From assembly GCF_006715785.1 (NCBI RefSeq), contig NZ_VFNX01000007.1:84559-148558 (forward strand): a DNA stretch of 64,000 nucleotides, in the 5' to 3' direction. The number at the start of each line of letters is the position of its first letter. Position 1 is the first letter of the stretch. The translations under genes and the position numbers were made by a program. This document shows positions 42,179-50,353 of this stretch, one piece after another. The notes beneath the pieces are model-generated. The model worked only from the letters and a program-made list of their open reading frames with translations. It did no database searches and was not told the DNA's origin. Source of the DNA: Streptomyces puniciscabiei (GTDB taxonomy: Bacteria > Actinomycetota > Actinomycetes > Streptomycetales > Streptomycetaceae).

Positions 42179-43140
42179 CGCAGGGTCTCCTTGGGCTGGT
42201 TCGGCCGGCTGGGCACGGTGCCGCTGTCGGTCAGGGCGAAGAACACGTCGTCGAGGTCGGGGGTGTGCACGGTCAGTTCGTCCGCCTCGATGCCGGCCGA
42301 GTCCAGCCAGTCGAGGATGGAGCGCAGCTCGCGCTGGGTGCCGTCACTGGGGATCTGCAGCGCCAGCGCCTCGTCGTCCCGGGTGACCTCGCGCAGCGCG
42401 GAGGCGGCGGAGCGGTAGGCGGCCGGGTCGGTGAAGCGGAGCCGTACATGCCCGCCGGGCACCAGCCGTTTCAGTTCGTCGGCGCTGCCCTCGGCGGCGA
42501 TCCTGCCGTCGTGCAGGACGGCGATGCGGTCGGCGAGCTGGTCGGCCTCGTCCAGGTACTGGGTGGTGAGGAAGACGGTCGTACCGCCGGAGACCAGCTC
42601 GCGGATGATCTGCCACATGGTGTGGCGGGAGCGCGGGTCGAGGCCGGTGGTCGGCTCGTCGAGGAAGATGATCCGCGGGTCGCCGACCAGCGTCATGGCG
42701 ATGTCGAGGCGGCGCTTCATGCCGCCGGAGTAGGTGGAGGCGGGCTTCCTCGCGGCCTCGACCAGGTCGAAGCGCTCCAGCAGACCGGCGACGACCTGCC
42801 GTCCCTCCCGGCGGGAGAGGTGGTGCAGGTCGGCCATCAGCAGCATGTTCTCCTCGCCGGTGATCAGCCCGTCCACGGCGGAGAACTGCCCGGTGACCCC
42901 GATCGTGGCACGCACGGCCTGGGCGGCGGTGGCGAGGTTGTGGCCGCCGACGTGCAGGTCGCCGGCGTCGGCGGTGATGAGGGTGGAGAGGATCTTGACG
43001 GCCGTGGTCTTGCCCGCACCGTTCGGGCCGAGCAGGGAGAAGATCGTCCCTTCCGGGACGGCCAGGTCGATGCCGTCGAGCACGACCTTGTCGCCGTAGG
43101 ACTTGCGCAGCCCGTTCGCCGCGATGGCCAAAGTGCTCAT
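42175..43140 (-). CDS. ABC transporter ATPase (DrrA-like)
   Basis: The 321-residue ATPase has Walker A GPNGAGKTTAVKIL, Q-loop TGQFSAVDGLITGEEN, signature YSGGMKRRLDIAM, Walker B RIIFLDEPTTGLDPRSR and switch His in FLTTQYLDEADQLADR. The C-terminal 80 residues match the DrrA extension. It is 31 bp downstream of the DUF4097 gene and overlaps the permease start. All three are likely one operon controlled by the TTGCAA repeats upstream. Confidence 0.95.
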   Translation of the reverse strand: MSTLAIAANGLRKSYGDKVVLDGIDLAVPEGTIFSLLGPNGAGKTTAVKILSTLITADAGDLHVGGHNLATAAQAVRATIGVTGQFSAVDGLITGEENMLLMADLHHLSRREGRQVVAGLLERFDLVEAARKPASTYSGGMKRRLDIAMTLVGDPRIIFLDEPTTGLDPRSRHTMWQIIRELVSGGTTVFLTTQYLDEADQLADRIAVLHDGRIAAEGSADELKRLVPGGHVRLRFTDPAAYRSAASALREVTRDDEALALQIPSDGTQRELRSILDWLDSAGIEADELTVHTPDLDDVFFALTDSGTVPSRPNQPKETLR

Positions 43141-43171
43141 GAGGGGTGCTCCTTCGGGGGGCGGCGGGTGG

Positions 43172-43837
43172 TCAGAGGCTGCGGGCGGTGATGTCGCCGT
43201 AGGAGGTGGTGGCGTGGATGGTCAGCTCGGGAGTGCCGTCGTTCCTGAGGGTGTTGCTGACGCGGCCGTAGCTGGTGCCCGCGTCCAGGGAGGCGGAGAC
43301 GCCGCGGGCGGCGCCGACCGTGATGTCGCCCTTCTCGGTGCGCAGCGTCGCCGTACCGCGCACGGCCTCGGCGATGTCGATGTCACCCCTCTGGGTACGG
43401 ATCTCCGCCGGGCCGTTCAGGCGGCCGACCGAGACGTCGCCGTCGTGGGCGGTGAGGCGGGCGCTCGCGGTCTCGTCGAGCTTGACCGAGCGGTAGCCGC
43501 CCGCGAAGTCGACGTCGCCGAGCCGTCCGACGCCGCGGAACTCGGCGGCTCCGGCCTTCGCCTCGACCCGGGAGCCGGCGGGCAGCTTGACGGTGACGTC
43601 GACGGAGCCGGAGGGCCCGAGGAGCCGGTTGGTGACCTCCGGGGCCTCGATGCGCAGCACACCGTCGCCGTAGCCGACCCTCATCGCCTCGGCCGCCTTC
43701 ACGTCGCGGTTCTTGGACGGGTTGGCGGGCCGTACCTCGACCGTGGTGTCGGTCCGGTCGGCGGCGATGACCTGGATGCGTCCGGCGGGGATGTCGAGGA
43801 CGGCGGAGATCGGGGTGGGGGTGTCGAACTTCTGCAT
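43172..43837 (-). CDS. DUF4097-type beta-strand repeat protein, paralogue
   Basis: The 221-residue protein has the same strand-repeat pattern as the gene at 25076: KFDTPTPISAVLDIPAGRIQ, DVTVKLPAGSRVEAKAGAAE, GDVSVGRLNGPAEI, GDIDIAEAVRGTATL, GDITVGAARGVSASLDAGTS. ATG 43837 is preceded by GAAGGAG; the frame starts earlier at 43888 but the family begins at MQKFDTP. It heads the DrrAB-type operon. A role in sensing or stabilising the transporter is possible but unproven. Confidence 0.85.
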   Translation of the reverse strand: MQKFDTPTPISAVLDIPAGRIQVIAADRTDTTVEVRPANPSKNRDVKAAEAMRVGYGDGVLRIEAPEVTNRLLGPSGSVDVTVKLPAGSRVEAKAGAAEFRGVGRLGDVDFAGGYRSVKLDETASARLTAHDGDVSVGRLNGPAEIRTQRGDIDIAEAVRGTATLRTEKGDITVGAARGVSASLDAGTSYGRVSNTLRNDGTPELTIHATTSYGDITARSL

Positions 43838-43858
43838 CGTGCGCTCCTTCGGTTCGTC

Positions 43859-44006
43859 GTTTCCGATGTGGAAAACGCTACGTTGCATTCAAGATTGTGG
43901 CAACACTGATGTTGCGTGTAGAGGGAGTCATTGCAGCTCAAGGCCGGTAAATCGTTGCAACGGAATTGCAGAGTAATGCAACAGTCCTCATCGATTCGTT
44001 GCAATG
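43859..44006. promoter_or_regulatory. operator array upstream of DUF4097-ABC operon
   Basis: An inverted repeat GTTTCC/GGAAAAC at 43859-43876 adjoins the gene, followed by CGTTGCAT (43881-43888), the perfect palindrome CGTTGCAACG (43953-43962) and CGTTGCAATG (43997-44006), with weaker copies between. These match the elements upstream of the paralogue at 25076. Confidence 0.65.
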
Positions 44007-44079
44007 AATTGAAGCTGAACGCTCTGGTGGAGCCCGACGCCCACCAGGAAGCCCACGCCGCGTGCCACAAACCCGCTCC

Positions 44080-44239
44080 CGCTTCGGCCGTCGTGCTGCC
44101 CTCGGTTGTTTCTGGGGGGTTGGCTGGGCTGCGTGGTACCAGGGGCCTTCGCCGGCCCCTGGACCCCGCTGCCCCGTCGCTTCCCGGCGCGATTCCGTTT
44201 CGTCGTGGCGCGGGCCGTGCGCGCCGGGAAACGACGGGT
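44080..44239. repeat. 160-bp direct repeat, copy 2
   Basis: Direct-orientation copy of 37203-37363, differing by a single-base indel and a few substitutions near position 130 of the repeat. Sits between the DUF4097 promoter region and iteron set II. Confidence 0.9.
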
Positions 44240-44331
44240 ACGTGTGCCGGGCGCGGGACTCGGTGGGACCTTGGGTCCCGTTCGGTCCCGCACGCAAAAT
44301 GCCTGTTCAGAGGCCTTCTCTTCGCATGAAC

Positions 44332-44682
44332 GGGACTGACGGGACTGACACTGCAAGTTATGCCGATCAGGCGCGCGCGTATGCGCCCGCGTACGTATTT
44401 CTGTAGTACTGCACGCGATATGCAGCTCATATATGGAACCTTGAGTCCCGTCAGTCCCGTAGTGCGCGCCTGAGACCCTCTGACCTGCTCTTTTGTGTGC
44501 GGGACTGAAACGGGACCGAAGCGGTGCCCGGTCCCGGCCGGTTCTGTCGCCCACCACCGGGTCCACGCTGCGCGGGGCTGACGGGACTGAAGATTCGACA
44601 CGCGGATGCCGAGTGTGTTGTCACGACCGGGTGTGCGCTAGCCTCTGATCACAAGCGGAAACTTCAGTCCCGTCAGTCCCGT
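44332..44682. repeat. iteron set II: five copies upstream of the second primase
   Basis: Copies: 44332-44348 (GGGACTGACGGGACTGA), 44442-44460 (minus), 44501-44521, 44574-44592 and 44661-44682 (minus). The plan is the same as set I, two half-sites separated by CTGA and ending in T(G/C)AAG, but the half-site is GGGAC instead of GCGAC. Two more copies follow the small gene at 47009-47110. The surrounding 680 bp hold no gene. Confidence 0.85.
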
Positions 44683-44917
44683 TGGTCCCGCCTCTGAGCC
44701 GGGGTGGCGGCGCGACGGACACGACGCCTGTGGGGCTGATGCCTCAGCCGAAGAAGATCAGCTAGGACAAGGACTCTCCAGTGCCCGGCCAGTTTGCGGC
44801 AGGCTCGTCAGGACCTCGCGGTGTCCGTCGCGATGGAGGTACTCACGAGCGCCGCAGCCGTACCGGTCCTGCTTCTTCTACTGGCGTTCTCCACCCCGGC
44901 TTTCACAAGGGACGCTC

Positions 44918-46471
44918 ATGAGCAGTGCCGAGTCGGCACGCCTCGACGTTGCGGCCGCCACCGAACAGATCCTCCAGACCAGACTCGACCTCGGCCTGCC
45001 CGCAGACCAGGCGATGGTGCCCGCGCAGGCGGGAAGCGAGGCAACCCGACGAGTCGCTCCAGCAGGCCAGTTGCCGGACGAACTGACCGACCGGGGCAAC
45101 GCCAAGCTGTTCGCGCGCCTGTACAGCGATCGCTTCCGGCACGTGGAAGGCCTGGGCTGGTACTCCTGGGACCAGTACCGGTGGAAACGCACCGGCGGTG
45201 AGAAGGGCGCGATGTGGGCGGCCGGTGACATGGCCGAGCAGATGCCGCGCACCGACCCGCACGGCACCTTCAGCGACCGTGAGCTGGCCGCGCACCGGCG
45301 TCGTACTCAGTCCACCGCGGGCGTGAAGGCGCTGCTCCAGCAGGCGCAGGCTGCCCCGGGACTCAGCCTCGACCCGGACTCCATGGACGGGGACATGTAC
45401 GCCCTGTGCACTCCGGGCGGCGTTGTCGATCTGCGGACCGGTGAGCTGCGCAAGCCCGACCCGCTGGCGGACATGCACTCGCGCGCCACCACGGTCGGAC
45501 CGGAGGACATGCCCTTGCCCCGGTGGCGCAGCTTCCTGCGTGACACCTTCGGCGACGACGCCAAGGGCCGGGAGACGATCGCGTTCCTGCACCTGCTGCT
45601 CGGCTACTCCGTCACCGGGGACGTGGGTGCCCAGATCCTGCCTTTCCTCTACGGGTCGGGCGCCAACGGCAAGTCCGTGCTGCTGGAGGTGATGATGCAG
45701 GTCCTCGGGGACTACGCCAATGCCGCTCCGCCCGGATTCCTGATGGAGAAGGGGAAGTTCACCGAGCACAGCACCGAGCTGACCGAACTGCACGGCCGGC
45801 GCATCGTCGTGTGTTCCGAACTCAAGCCGAACGACAAGTTCAACGAGGCCCGAGTCAAGCTGTTGACGGGCGGGGACACCATCACCGCCCGCCGCATGCG
45901 CCAGGACTTCTTCACCTTCCGGCCCACCCACAAGCTGTGGCTCCTGGGGAACCACCGGCCCGAAGTGGGCACCGGCGGCTACGCGTTCTGGCGCCGCATG
46001 AGGATCATCCCCTTCGAGCGGAAGGTCCCTGACGAACTCAAGATCGACAACCTGGCGCAGGAACTGGTCCGCGACGAAGGCCCGGGCATCCTGCACTGGC
46101 TCATCCAGGGTGCCCAGAAGTACCTCGCCACCAGGGACCCGCTCCATGGACCGGCCAGCGTACGGCTGGCCACCGAGGCCTACGAGAAGACCGAGGACCA
46201 CATCGGCCGGTTCATCGCCGAGCGCTGCACCAAGGGGGAGGGCGGGCAGCCCAACCCCGAACTGCGCGTCGAGCAGAAACTCCTCTACGAAACCTACGGC
46301 CGATGGTGCTCGGACGAAGGGCTCCGCCCGGCCACCAGCCGCGCCTTCGCCAGCCGCATCCGCCAGGAACTCGGCCTGGCCTCCCCAGCCGAGATGATCA
46401 AGAACAATGACCGCAAGCTCTACCCCGGCCTGGCCCTCCTCGCCGACGCCGGGACAGAGCCCGGCGCATGA
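44918..46471 (+). CDS. P4-type phage/plasmid primase-helicase (module II)
   Basis: The 517-residue protein has the same core as the protein at 28100: GNAKLFARLYSDRFRHVEGL, Walker A YGSGANGKSVLLEV, RRIVVCSELKPNDKFNEARV, LWLLGNHRPEVGTGGYAFWRRM. The N-terminal 50 residues differ and lack the repeats of the module I protein. AAGGGA precedes ATG 44918. Module II has no prim-pol gene, so priming may depend on module I or the host. It is transcribed in the direction opposite to the module I copy. Confidence 0.9.
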   Translation: MSSAESARLDVAAATEQILQTRLDLGLPADQAMVPAQAGSEATRRVAPAGQLPDELTDRGNAKLFARLYSDRFRHVEGLGWYSWDQYRWKRTGGEKGAMWAAGDMAEQMPRTDPHGTFSDRELAAHRRRTQSTAGVKALLQQAQAAPGLSLDPDSMDGDMYALCTPGGVVDLRTGELRKPDPLADMHSRATTVGPEDMPLPRWRSFLRDTFGDDAKGRETIAFLHLLLGYSVTGDVGAQILPFLYGSGANGKSVLLEVMMQVLGDYANAAPPGFLMEKGKFTEHSTELTELHGRRIVVCSELKPNDKFNEARVKLLTGGDTITARRMRQDFFTFRPTHKLWLLGNHRPEVGTGGYAFWRRMRIIPFERKVPDELKIDNLAQELVRDEGPGILHWLIQGAQKYLATRDPLHGPASVRLATEAYEKTEDHIGRFIAERCTKGEGGQPNPELRVEQKLLYETYGRWCSDEGLRPATSRAFASRIRQELGLASPAEMIKNNDRKLYPGLALLADAGTEPGA

Positions 46472-46601
46472 CGCCCCGGACCGAGTCCGACGGCCCCCTG
46501 CCCAGGACTCTTACGATAGTTGCCAGAACCAGACAACCAGCGGTGAGCGCGCCGCATGATCCGGCCAGAGGCCGGCCCACGGGACAGGAGGGTCTGCGGC
46601 C

Positions 46602-46997
46602 ATGAGCTCGATGCTGCAAGACAGCCAGCTCACCGACGAAAACGAAGTGGTCTGGCTCGAGGACCCGGAAGACCTCGACTACGTCCGGCAGGCCCTGGAC
46701 AAAGTGCCCACCCGCAGGGGCAAGCCCCGCTACTCGCGCGACGGCCGTCTCATCGGCTACACGAACCTCCACCCGGGTGCCGCCAGCGATCCCGACTCGG
46801 GCCTCTTCGCCCGCCGCGCGTTCTTCCTCCTGCCCCACGACCGCGACAGGCAGCCGCAGGGGCCGTACTCGGTGGGCGCACCGGGAGAAGCCGTCGACCC
46901 CCGCACCATCGAGCCGGGCAAGGTCGGCACCAAGACGCCACGCTCGCAGAGGACTGCGGAGATAACGCCGGCGGGCAGGCAGGCGACGTCGGTATGA
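46602..46997 (+). CDS. small plasmid protein, paralogue of the gene at 27702
   Basis: The 131-residue protein of unknown function has a shared core EVVWLEDPEDLDYVRQALDK, PTRRGKPRYSRDGRLIGY, FFLLPHDRDRQPQGPYSVG and EAVDPRTIEP, with a basic tail. GGAGGG precedes ATG 46602 at 9-nt spacing. It follows the primase by 130 bp rather than overlapping it as in module I. Two set II iterons lie directly downstream. Confidence 0.75.
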   Translation: MSSMLQDSQLTDENEVVWLEDPEDLDYVRQALDKVPTRRGKPRYSRDGRLIGYTNLHPGAASDPDSGLFARRAFFLLPHDRDRQPQGPYSVGAPGEAVDPRTIEPGKVGTKTPRSQRTAEITPAGRQATSV

Positions 46998-47008
46998 CCG
47001 CGCGACAC

Positions 47009-47110
47009 GGGACTGACGGGACCGACCCGTCGAGATGGCCGTCACTTACCTGAGGGAGTATCCCGGCCTCGGTGGAGTCGCGTGCCGGCCCTTCGGTCCC
47101 GTCAGTCCCG
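47009..47110. repeat. iteron set II, two downstream copies
   Basis: GGGACTGACGGGACCGA at 47009-47025 and a minus-strand copy at 47091-47110 bracket the end of module II. Confidence 0.8.
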
Positions 47111-47296
47111 CGACTGCGTAGATGAGGGACTGACCTGCCCGCTTCCATCCCCGGGGGGCGGGGCGCGCTTGGTTGCCTGGGTCGCTCGGTCGAGGACGGC
47201 TCGGTGACGGGCAAGCAGCTCGCAGGTCTTCGGTCGCTGCAGGCCTGCTGGACAAGGCCGCACGTCACAGGAGTTCATGTCCCGGATCCAGGGACT

Positions 47297-47338
47297 GAAG
47301 CGACTGAAGTTCGGGGTACAGGGAACTTCAGTCGCTTC
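47297..47338. repeat. 16-bp perfect inverted repeat related to set I iterons
   Basis: GAAGCGACTGAAGTTC (47297-47312) and its complement (47323-47338) flank 10 bp. The arm contains AAGCGACTGAAG, close to the set I element AAGCGACTCAAG, although it sits beside module II. Confidence 0.8.
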
Positions 47339-47897
47339 GGCCGTTGAGTGCGAGGGACGTACGGCCCGGCGACGGCGCGGGGCCGGTGAGCCGGCCGGCG
47401 GACGGCACTTGCGCCCGACTCGCTCACCTCGCAGCGGCATCGGTGTCGCCGCCGAGGTCGATCGCGGCTCACACCGCCTCTTCGTGACCGCCGGTGGCAG
47501 GCAGAGCCCAGACGGCGGAGCGAGGCAGGGCCGAACGGCTCCGTTGAACTCGGTCGCTTGGCTGGGTGCCCCGTCGGGCGCGAGAACGGTGGCGTACCCG
47601 GTCCGGGTGCTGAGTCCTGGCTCCGCTGACATCCGCAGACCTCGCCTGCGCTGAGCGTCCATTCCGGCCGTCTCGGGTCCGCATCACCCTCCTGCCGGTG
47701 ACGGCCACATTCCCATGTGGCGGCCAGGAGACGGTCGTTGGGCCGGTGCGCCGACTCGTGCGGGTCACGGCAGACGCGCACGGCGCCGCCGTTCTGCGGC
47801 GACTTCTTACGTCTCTCTCCGATCCTCCGGCGTCTCCACTTGGCTGGACGACGAGTTCACCTCGCGGGTCGCCCTCCTTTGGAGGGGCCAATCTGTC
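47339..47897. other. 559-bp stretch without a supported gene
   Basis: Between the plasmid module and the valiolone-type cluster. Open frames on both strands have no motif or ribosome site; it forms the left boundary of the cluster. Confidence 0.5.
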
Positions 47898-47910
47898 TTG
47901 TATATTGGCA
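47898..47910. promoter_or_regulatory. TATATTGGCA motif upstream of MFS gene
   Basis: TTGTATATTGGCA, 46 bp before GTG 47956. It shares TATATTGGCA with the near-palindrome at 62765-62780 at the other end of the cluster, so one regulator may bind both. Confidence 0.5.
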
Positions 47911-47955
47911 CCTCGACTTCTAAAGTGTCCTCATGGCTCCTGAGAGGACTCCCCT

Positions 47956-49137
47956 GTGACCCGCAGAACGATTCCGCTGGTGGCGGGCATCTGCTGCATC
48001 GGCACCTCCGAGCTGCTTCCCGGCGGGATGCTGTCCCAGCTCGGCTCGGCGCTGGACGTGGATGTGACGACCGCGGGCCTGCTCGTGACCGTCTACGCCG
48101 CGACCGTCGCCCTCGCCGGGCCCGTCGTCACCGTGCTCACGGCGGGGGTCTACAAGGCGCGCCTGGCCACCTGGCTGCTGGCGGTGTTCACCGTCGGCAA
48201 CGTCGTCATCGCGACCGCGGCCGGCTTCCCCCTGGTCCTGCTCGGCCGCGTCGTCACCGCGAGCGTGCACGGGGCGTATCTGGCCACCGCGATCGTGGTG
48301 ACCCAGCGGCTGCTGCCCGTGGAGCGCTCCAGCAAGGCCGTCACCGCCATCCAGTTCGGCGTCAACCTCGCCACCGTGCTCGGCATCCCGGCCGGCGCCG
48401 CGCTCGCCCAGCTCGGCGGATGGCGCACTCCGTTCGCGATGATCTCGGTGGTCGCCGCACTCGCCACCTGGGGGGTGCACAAAGCCACCGCCCACCTGGA
48501 CATCGGCACTCCCGAGCCGGACGCCCGGCAGGAGATCTCGGCGCTGCTGAACCTGAACGTCGCGCTCACCGTCGGGGCCACCGCGCTGTTCTCGGCGGCG
48601 ATGTTCACGGTCATCACCTACTTCGAGCCCAGCGCCGTCGCCGCCGGGTACGCCGAGCGGGCCGTACCCGTGCTGCTGGTGGTGTACGGCGTCGCGAGCA
48701 TCGCCGGCAACTCGATCGGCGGGCGGCTCGCCGGCCGCGGCCGGGGGCACGCGCTGCTCACGGCGGCCGCGTTCATCGCCTGCTGCGCGGCCTTCCAGCC
48801 GCTGCAGCGCTCCACCGTCACCTTCCCCGTGGGCGCGGTGCTCTTCGCGCTCGCCACGTTCTCGCTCATCCCGATCCTGCAGAGCGACGTCCTGGACCTC
48901 GCCGCGGCGGCCCCGAGCCTGTCGCTGTCGGCCAACATGTCGGCCTTCGGCGCCGGCGCGGCCCTCGGCTCGTTCGCGGGCGGCCGCGTCATCACCCACT
49001 TCCACGACGTGCACGACGTACCCCTGGCCGCTGCCGTCCTCGCCCTGGGCGGGTTCGCCCTCTACGGATGGCGGCACGCGCGACCGGCCTCTTCCCCCGT
49101 CGACCGCATCAAGGAGGCGTCCCATTTCCAGGCCTAG
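47956..49137 (+). CDS. MFS transporter, DHA1/AraJ-like
   Basis: The 393-residue protein has 12 hydrophobic segments, starting IPLVAGICCIGTSELLPGGM and including LLVTVYAATVALAGPVVTVL, VHGAYLATAIVVTQRLLP and FGAGAALGSFAGGRVI. The motif pattern is that of DHA1 sugar/drug efflux proteins. GTG 47956 follows GAGAGG at 8-nt spacing. It is the first gene of a plus-strand run with three acyltransferases; its stop overlaps the next gene by 14 bp. A second MFS gene closes the opposite operon. Likely exports the cluster product. Confidence 0.92.
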   Translation: MTRRTIPLVAGICCIGTSELLPGGMLSQLGSALDVDVTTAGLLVTVYAATVALAGPVVTVLTAGVYKARLATWLLAVFTVGNVVIATAAGFPLVLLGRVVTASVHGAYLATAIVVTQRLLPVERSSKAVTAIQFGVNLATVLGIPAGAALAQLGGWRTPFAMISVVAALATWGVHKATAHLDIGTPEPDARQEISALLNLNVALTVGATALFSAAMFTVITYFEPSAVAAGYAERAVPVLLVVYGVASIAGNSIGGRLAGRGRGHALLTAAAFIACCAAFQPLQRSTVTFPVGAVLFALATFSLIPILQSDVLDLAAAAPSLSLSANMSAFGAGAALGSFAGGRVITHFHDVHDVPLAAAVLALGGFALYGWRHARPASSPVDRIKEASHFQA

Positions 49138-50353
49138 CATCGACCACCGCGCACCGCTGCCGTCCCTGACCGGTCTGCGTTTCGTCGCGGCGGCACCCGT
49201 GTTCTTCTTCCATCTGTCGCTGACGTTCATCCCGATGAACCCGTTCAGCGACCCGACCTGGGCCGACGCCTATAAGACGATCTTCTGGAAGGCCGGCTGG
49301 GTCGGCGTGTCCTTCTTCTTCGTCCTCAGCGGCTTCCTGCTGATGTGGCGGAACTCCGACAGCCGCGGTTACTGGCACTTCTTCCGCAAGCGCCTGGTCA
49401 AGCTGTTCCCGTCCCACGTGGTGACCTGGACGGCGGCCATGGTCCTGTTCGCCGGGGCGGCCGCGGCCACCCCGTGGGACTACCTGCCGAACCTGTTCCT
49501 CGTGAACTCGTGGTTCCCGGTCCACGACATCTTCCTCGCGGTCAACGTCCCCAGCTGGTCGCTGTGCTGCGAGCTGATGTTCTACGCCGTGTTCCCGCTG
49601 CTCGCGCCGCTCGTGCGCCGGATACCCGACAGGCGGCTCGCGCTCGCGCTGGCCGGATGCGTTGCCGGGACGTTCGTGATCGCAGGCATCACCACGCTGC
49701 TGCCGAACACGCCGCACACCGACGGCATGCCGATCTCCACCATCCAGTTCTGGTTCGGCTACAACTTCCCGCTGCCCCGCCTCCTGGAGTTCACCGCGGG
49801 CATGATCCTGGCCCGGCTGCTGGCCGCGGGCCGACTGCCCACCGTCCGGCCCGCCGTCGCCTGGGGTGCGCTGCTCGTCGGCTACGTCGTCGCCGAACTG
49901 GTGCCGTTCACCTTCTCGTTCATCCCGTTCACGCTCGCGCCGCTGCTGCTGCTCGTCGGCTCCGCCGTCCGCCGCGACCTCGACGGGCGGCCCACCTGGC
50001 CGTCCTCGCGGCCGATGGTGTGGCTGGGTGAGGTGTCGTTCGGCTTCTACATGACCCAGCACGTGATCATGTACACGCTGCGGGTCAAGATCCAGCATGG
50101 CGCACACTATGCGCCGCTGCCCGCGATCGGCCTGATCCTCGGCACCTTCGCGGCCACGATCCTCGCCGGGTGGCTGCTGTACCGGCTGGTCGAGCTGCCC
50201 GCGATGAACCGCTGGGCCACGGCCCGCCGCGACCCCGGGCTCCCGCAGGGGGCACCGGTCCGGACCCCGGTCGCCCCGACCGAGACCGAGCGCGCCGCGA
50301 CCGACGGCCTCGAGGCCGATGGCGTCGAGGCCGGGGCGGGGGTGTCCTCGTGA
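49124..50353 (+). CDS. membrane acyltransferase (acyltransferase-3 family), probable ATT start
   Basis: The 409-residue protein has about ten membrane segments and the family N-terminus LPSLTGLRFVAAAPVFFFH, followed by WVGVSFFFVLSGFLLMW and FFRKRLVKLFPSHVV. No ATG/GTG/TTG occurs in frame before GTG 49199, which would delete the conserved first segment. ATT 49124 has AAGGAGG (49111-49117) at 6-nt spacing and gives SRPSIDHRAPLPSLTGLRF, so a rare ATT start is likely. The enzyme transfers acyl groups to sugars or cyclitols at the membrane. Paralogous to the genes at 50350 and 52582. Confidence 0.88.
   Translation: MSRPSIDHRAPLPSLTGLRFVAAAPVFFFHLSLTFIPMNPFSDPTWADAYKTIFWKAGWVGVSFFFVLSGFLLMWRNSDSRGYWHFFRKRLVKLFPSHVVTWTAAMVLFAGAAAATPWDYLPNLFLVNSWFPVHDIFLAVNVPSWSLCCELMFYAVFPLLAPLVRRIPDRRLALALAGCVAGTFVIAGITTLLPNTPHTDGMPISTIQFWFGYNFPLPRLLEFTAGMILARLLAAGRLPTVRPAVAWGALLVGYVVAELVPFTFSFIPFTLAPLLLLVGSAVRRDLDGRPTWPSSRPMVWLGEVSFGFYMTQHVIMYTLRVKIQHGAHYAPLPAIGLILGTFAATILAGWLLYRLVELPAMNRWATARRDPGLPQGAPVRTPVAPTETERAATDGLEADGVEAGAGVSS

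Noticed and set aside
37203..44239. Composite transposon bounded by the 160-bp direct repeats
   Set aside because: No transposase, terminal inverted repeats or target duplication seen; kept only as a repeat pair.
44794..45201. Small membrane protein (AVPVLLLLLAF) upstream of the second primase
   Set aside because: The frame runs into the primase gene in a different frame and has no convincing ribosome site; the hydrophobic stretch is short.
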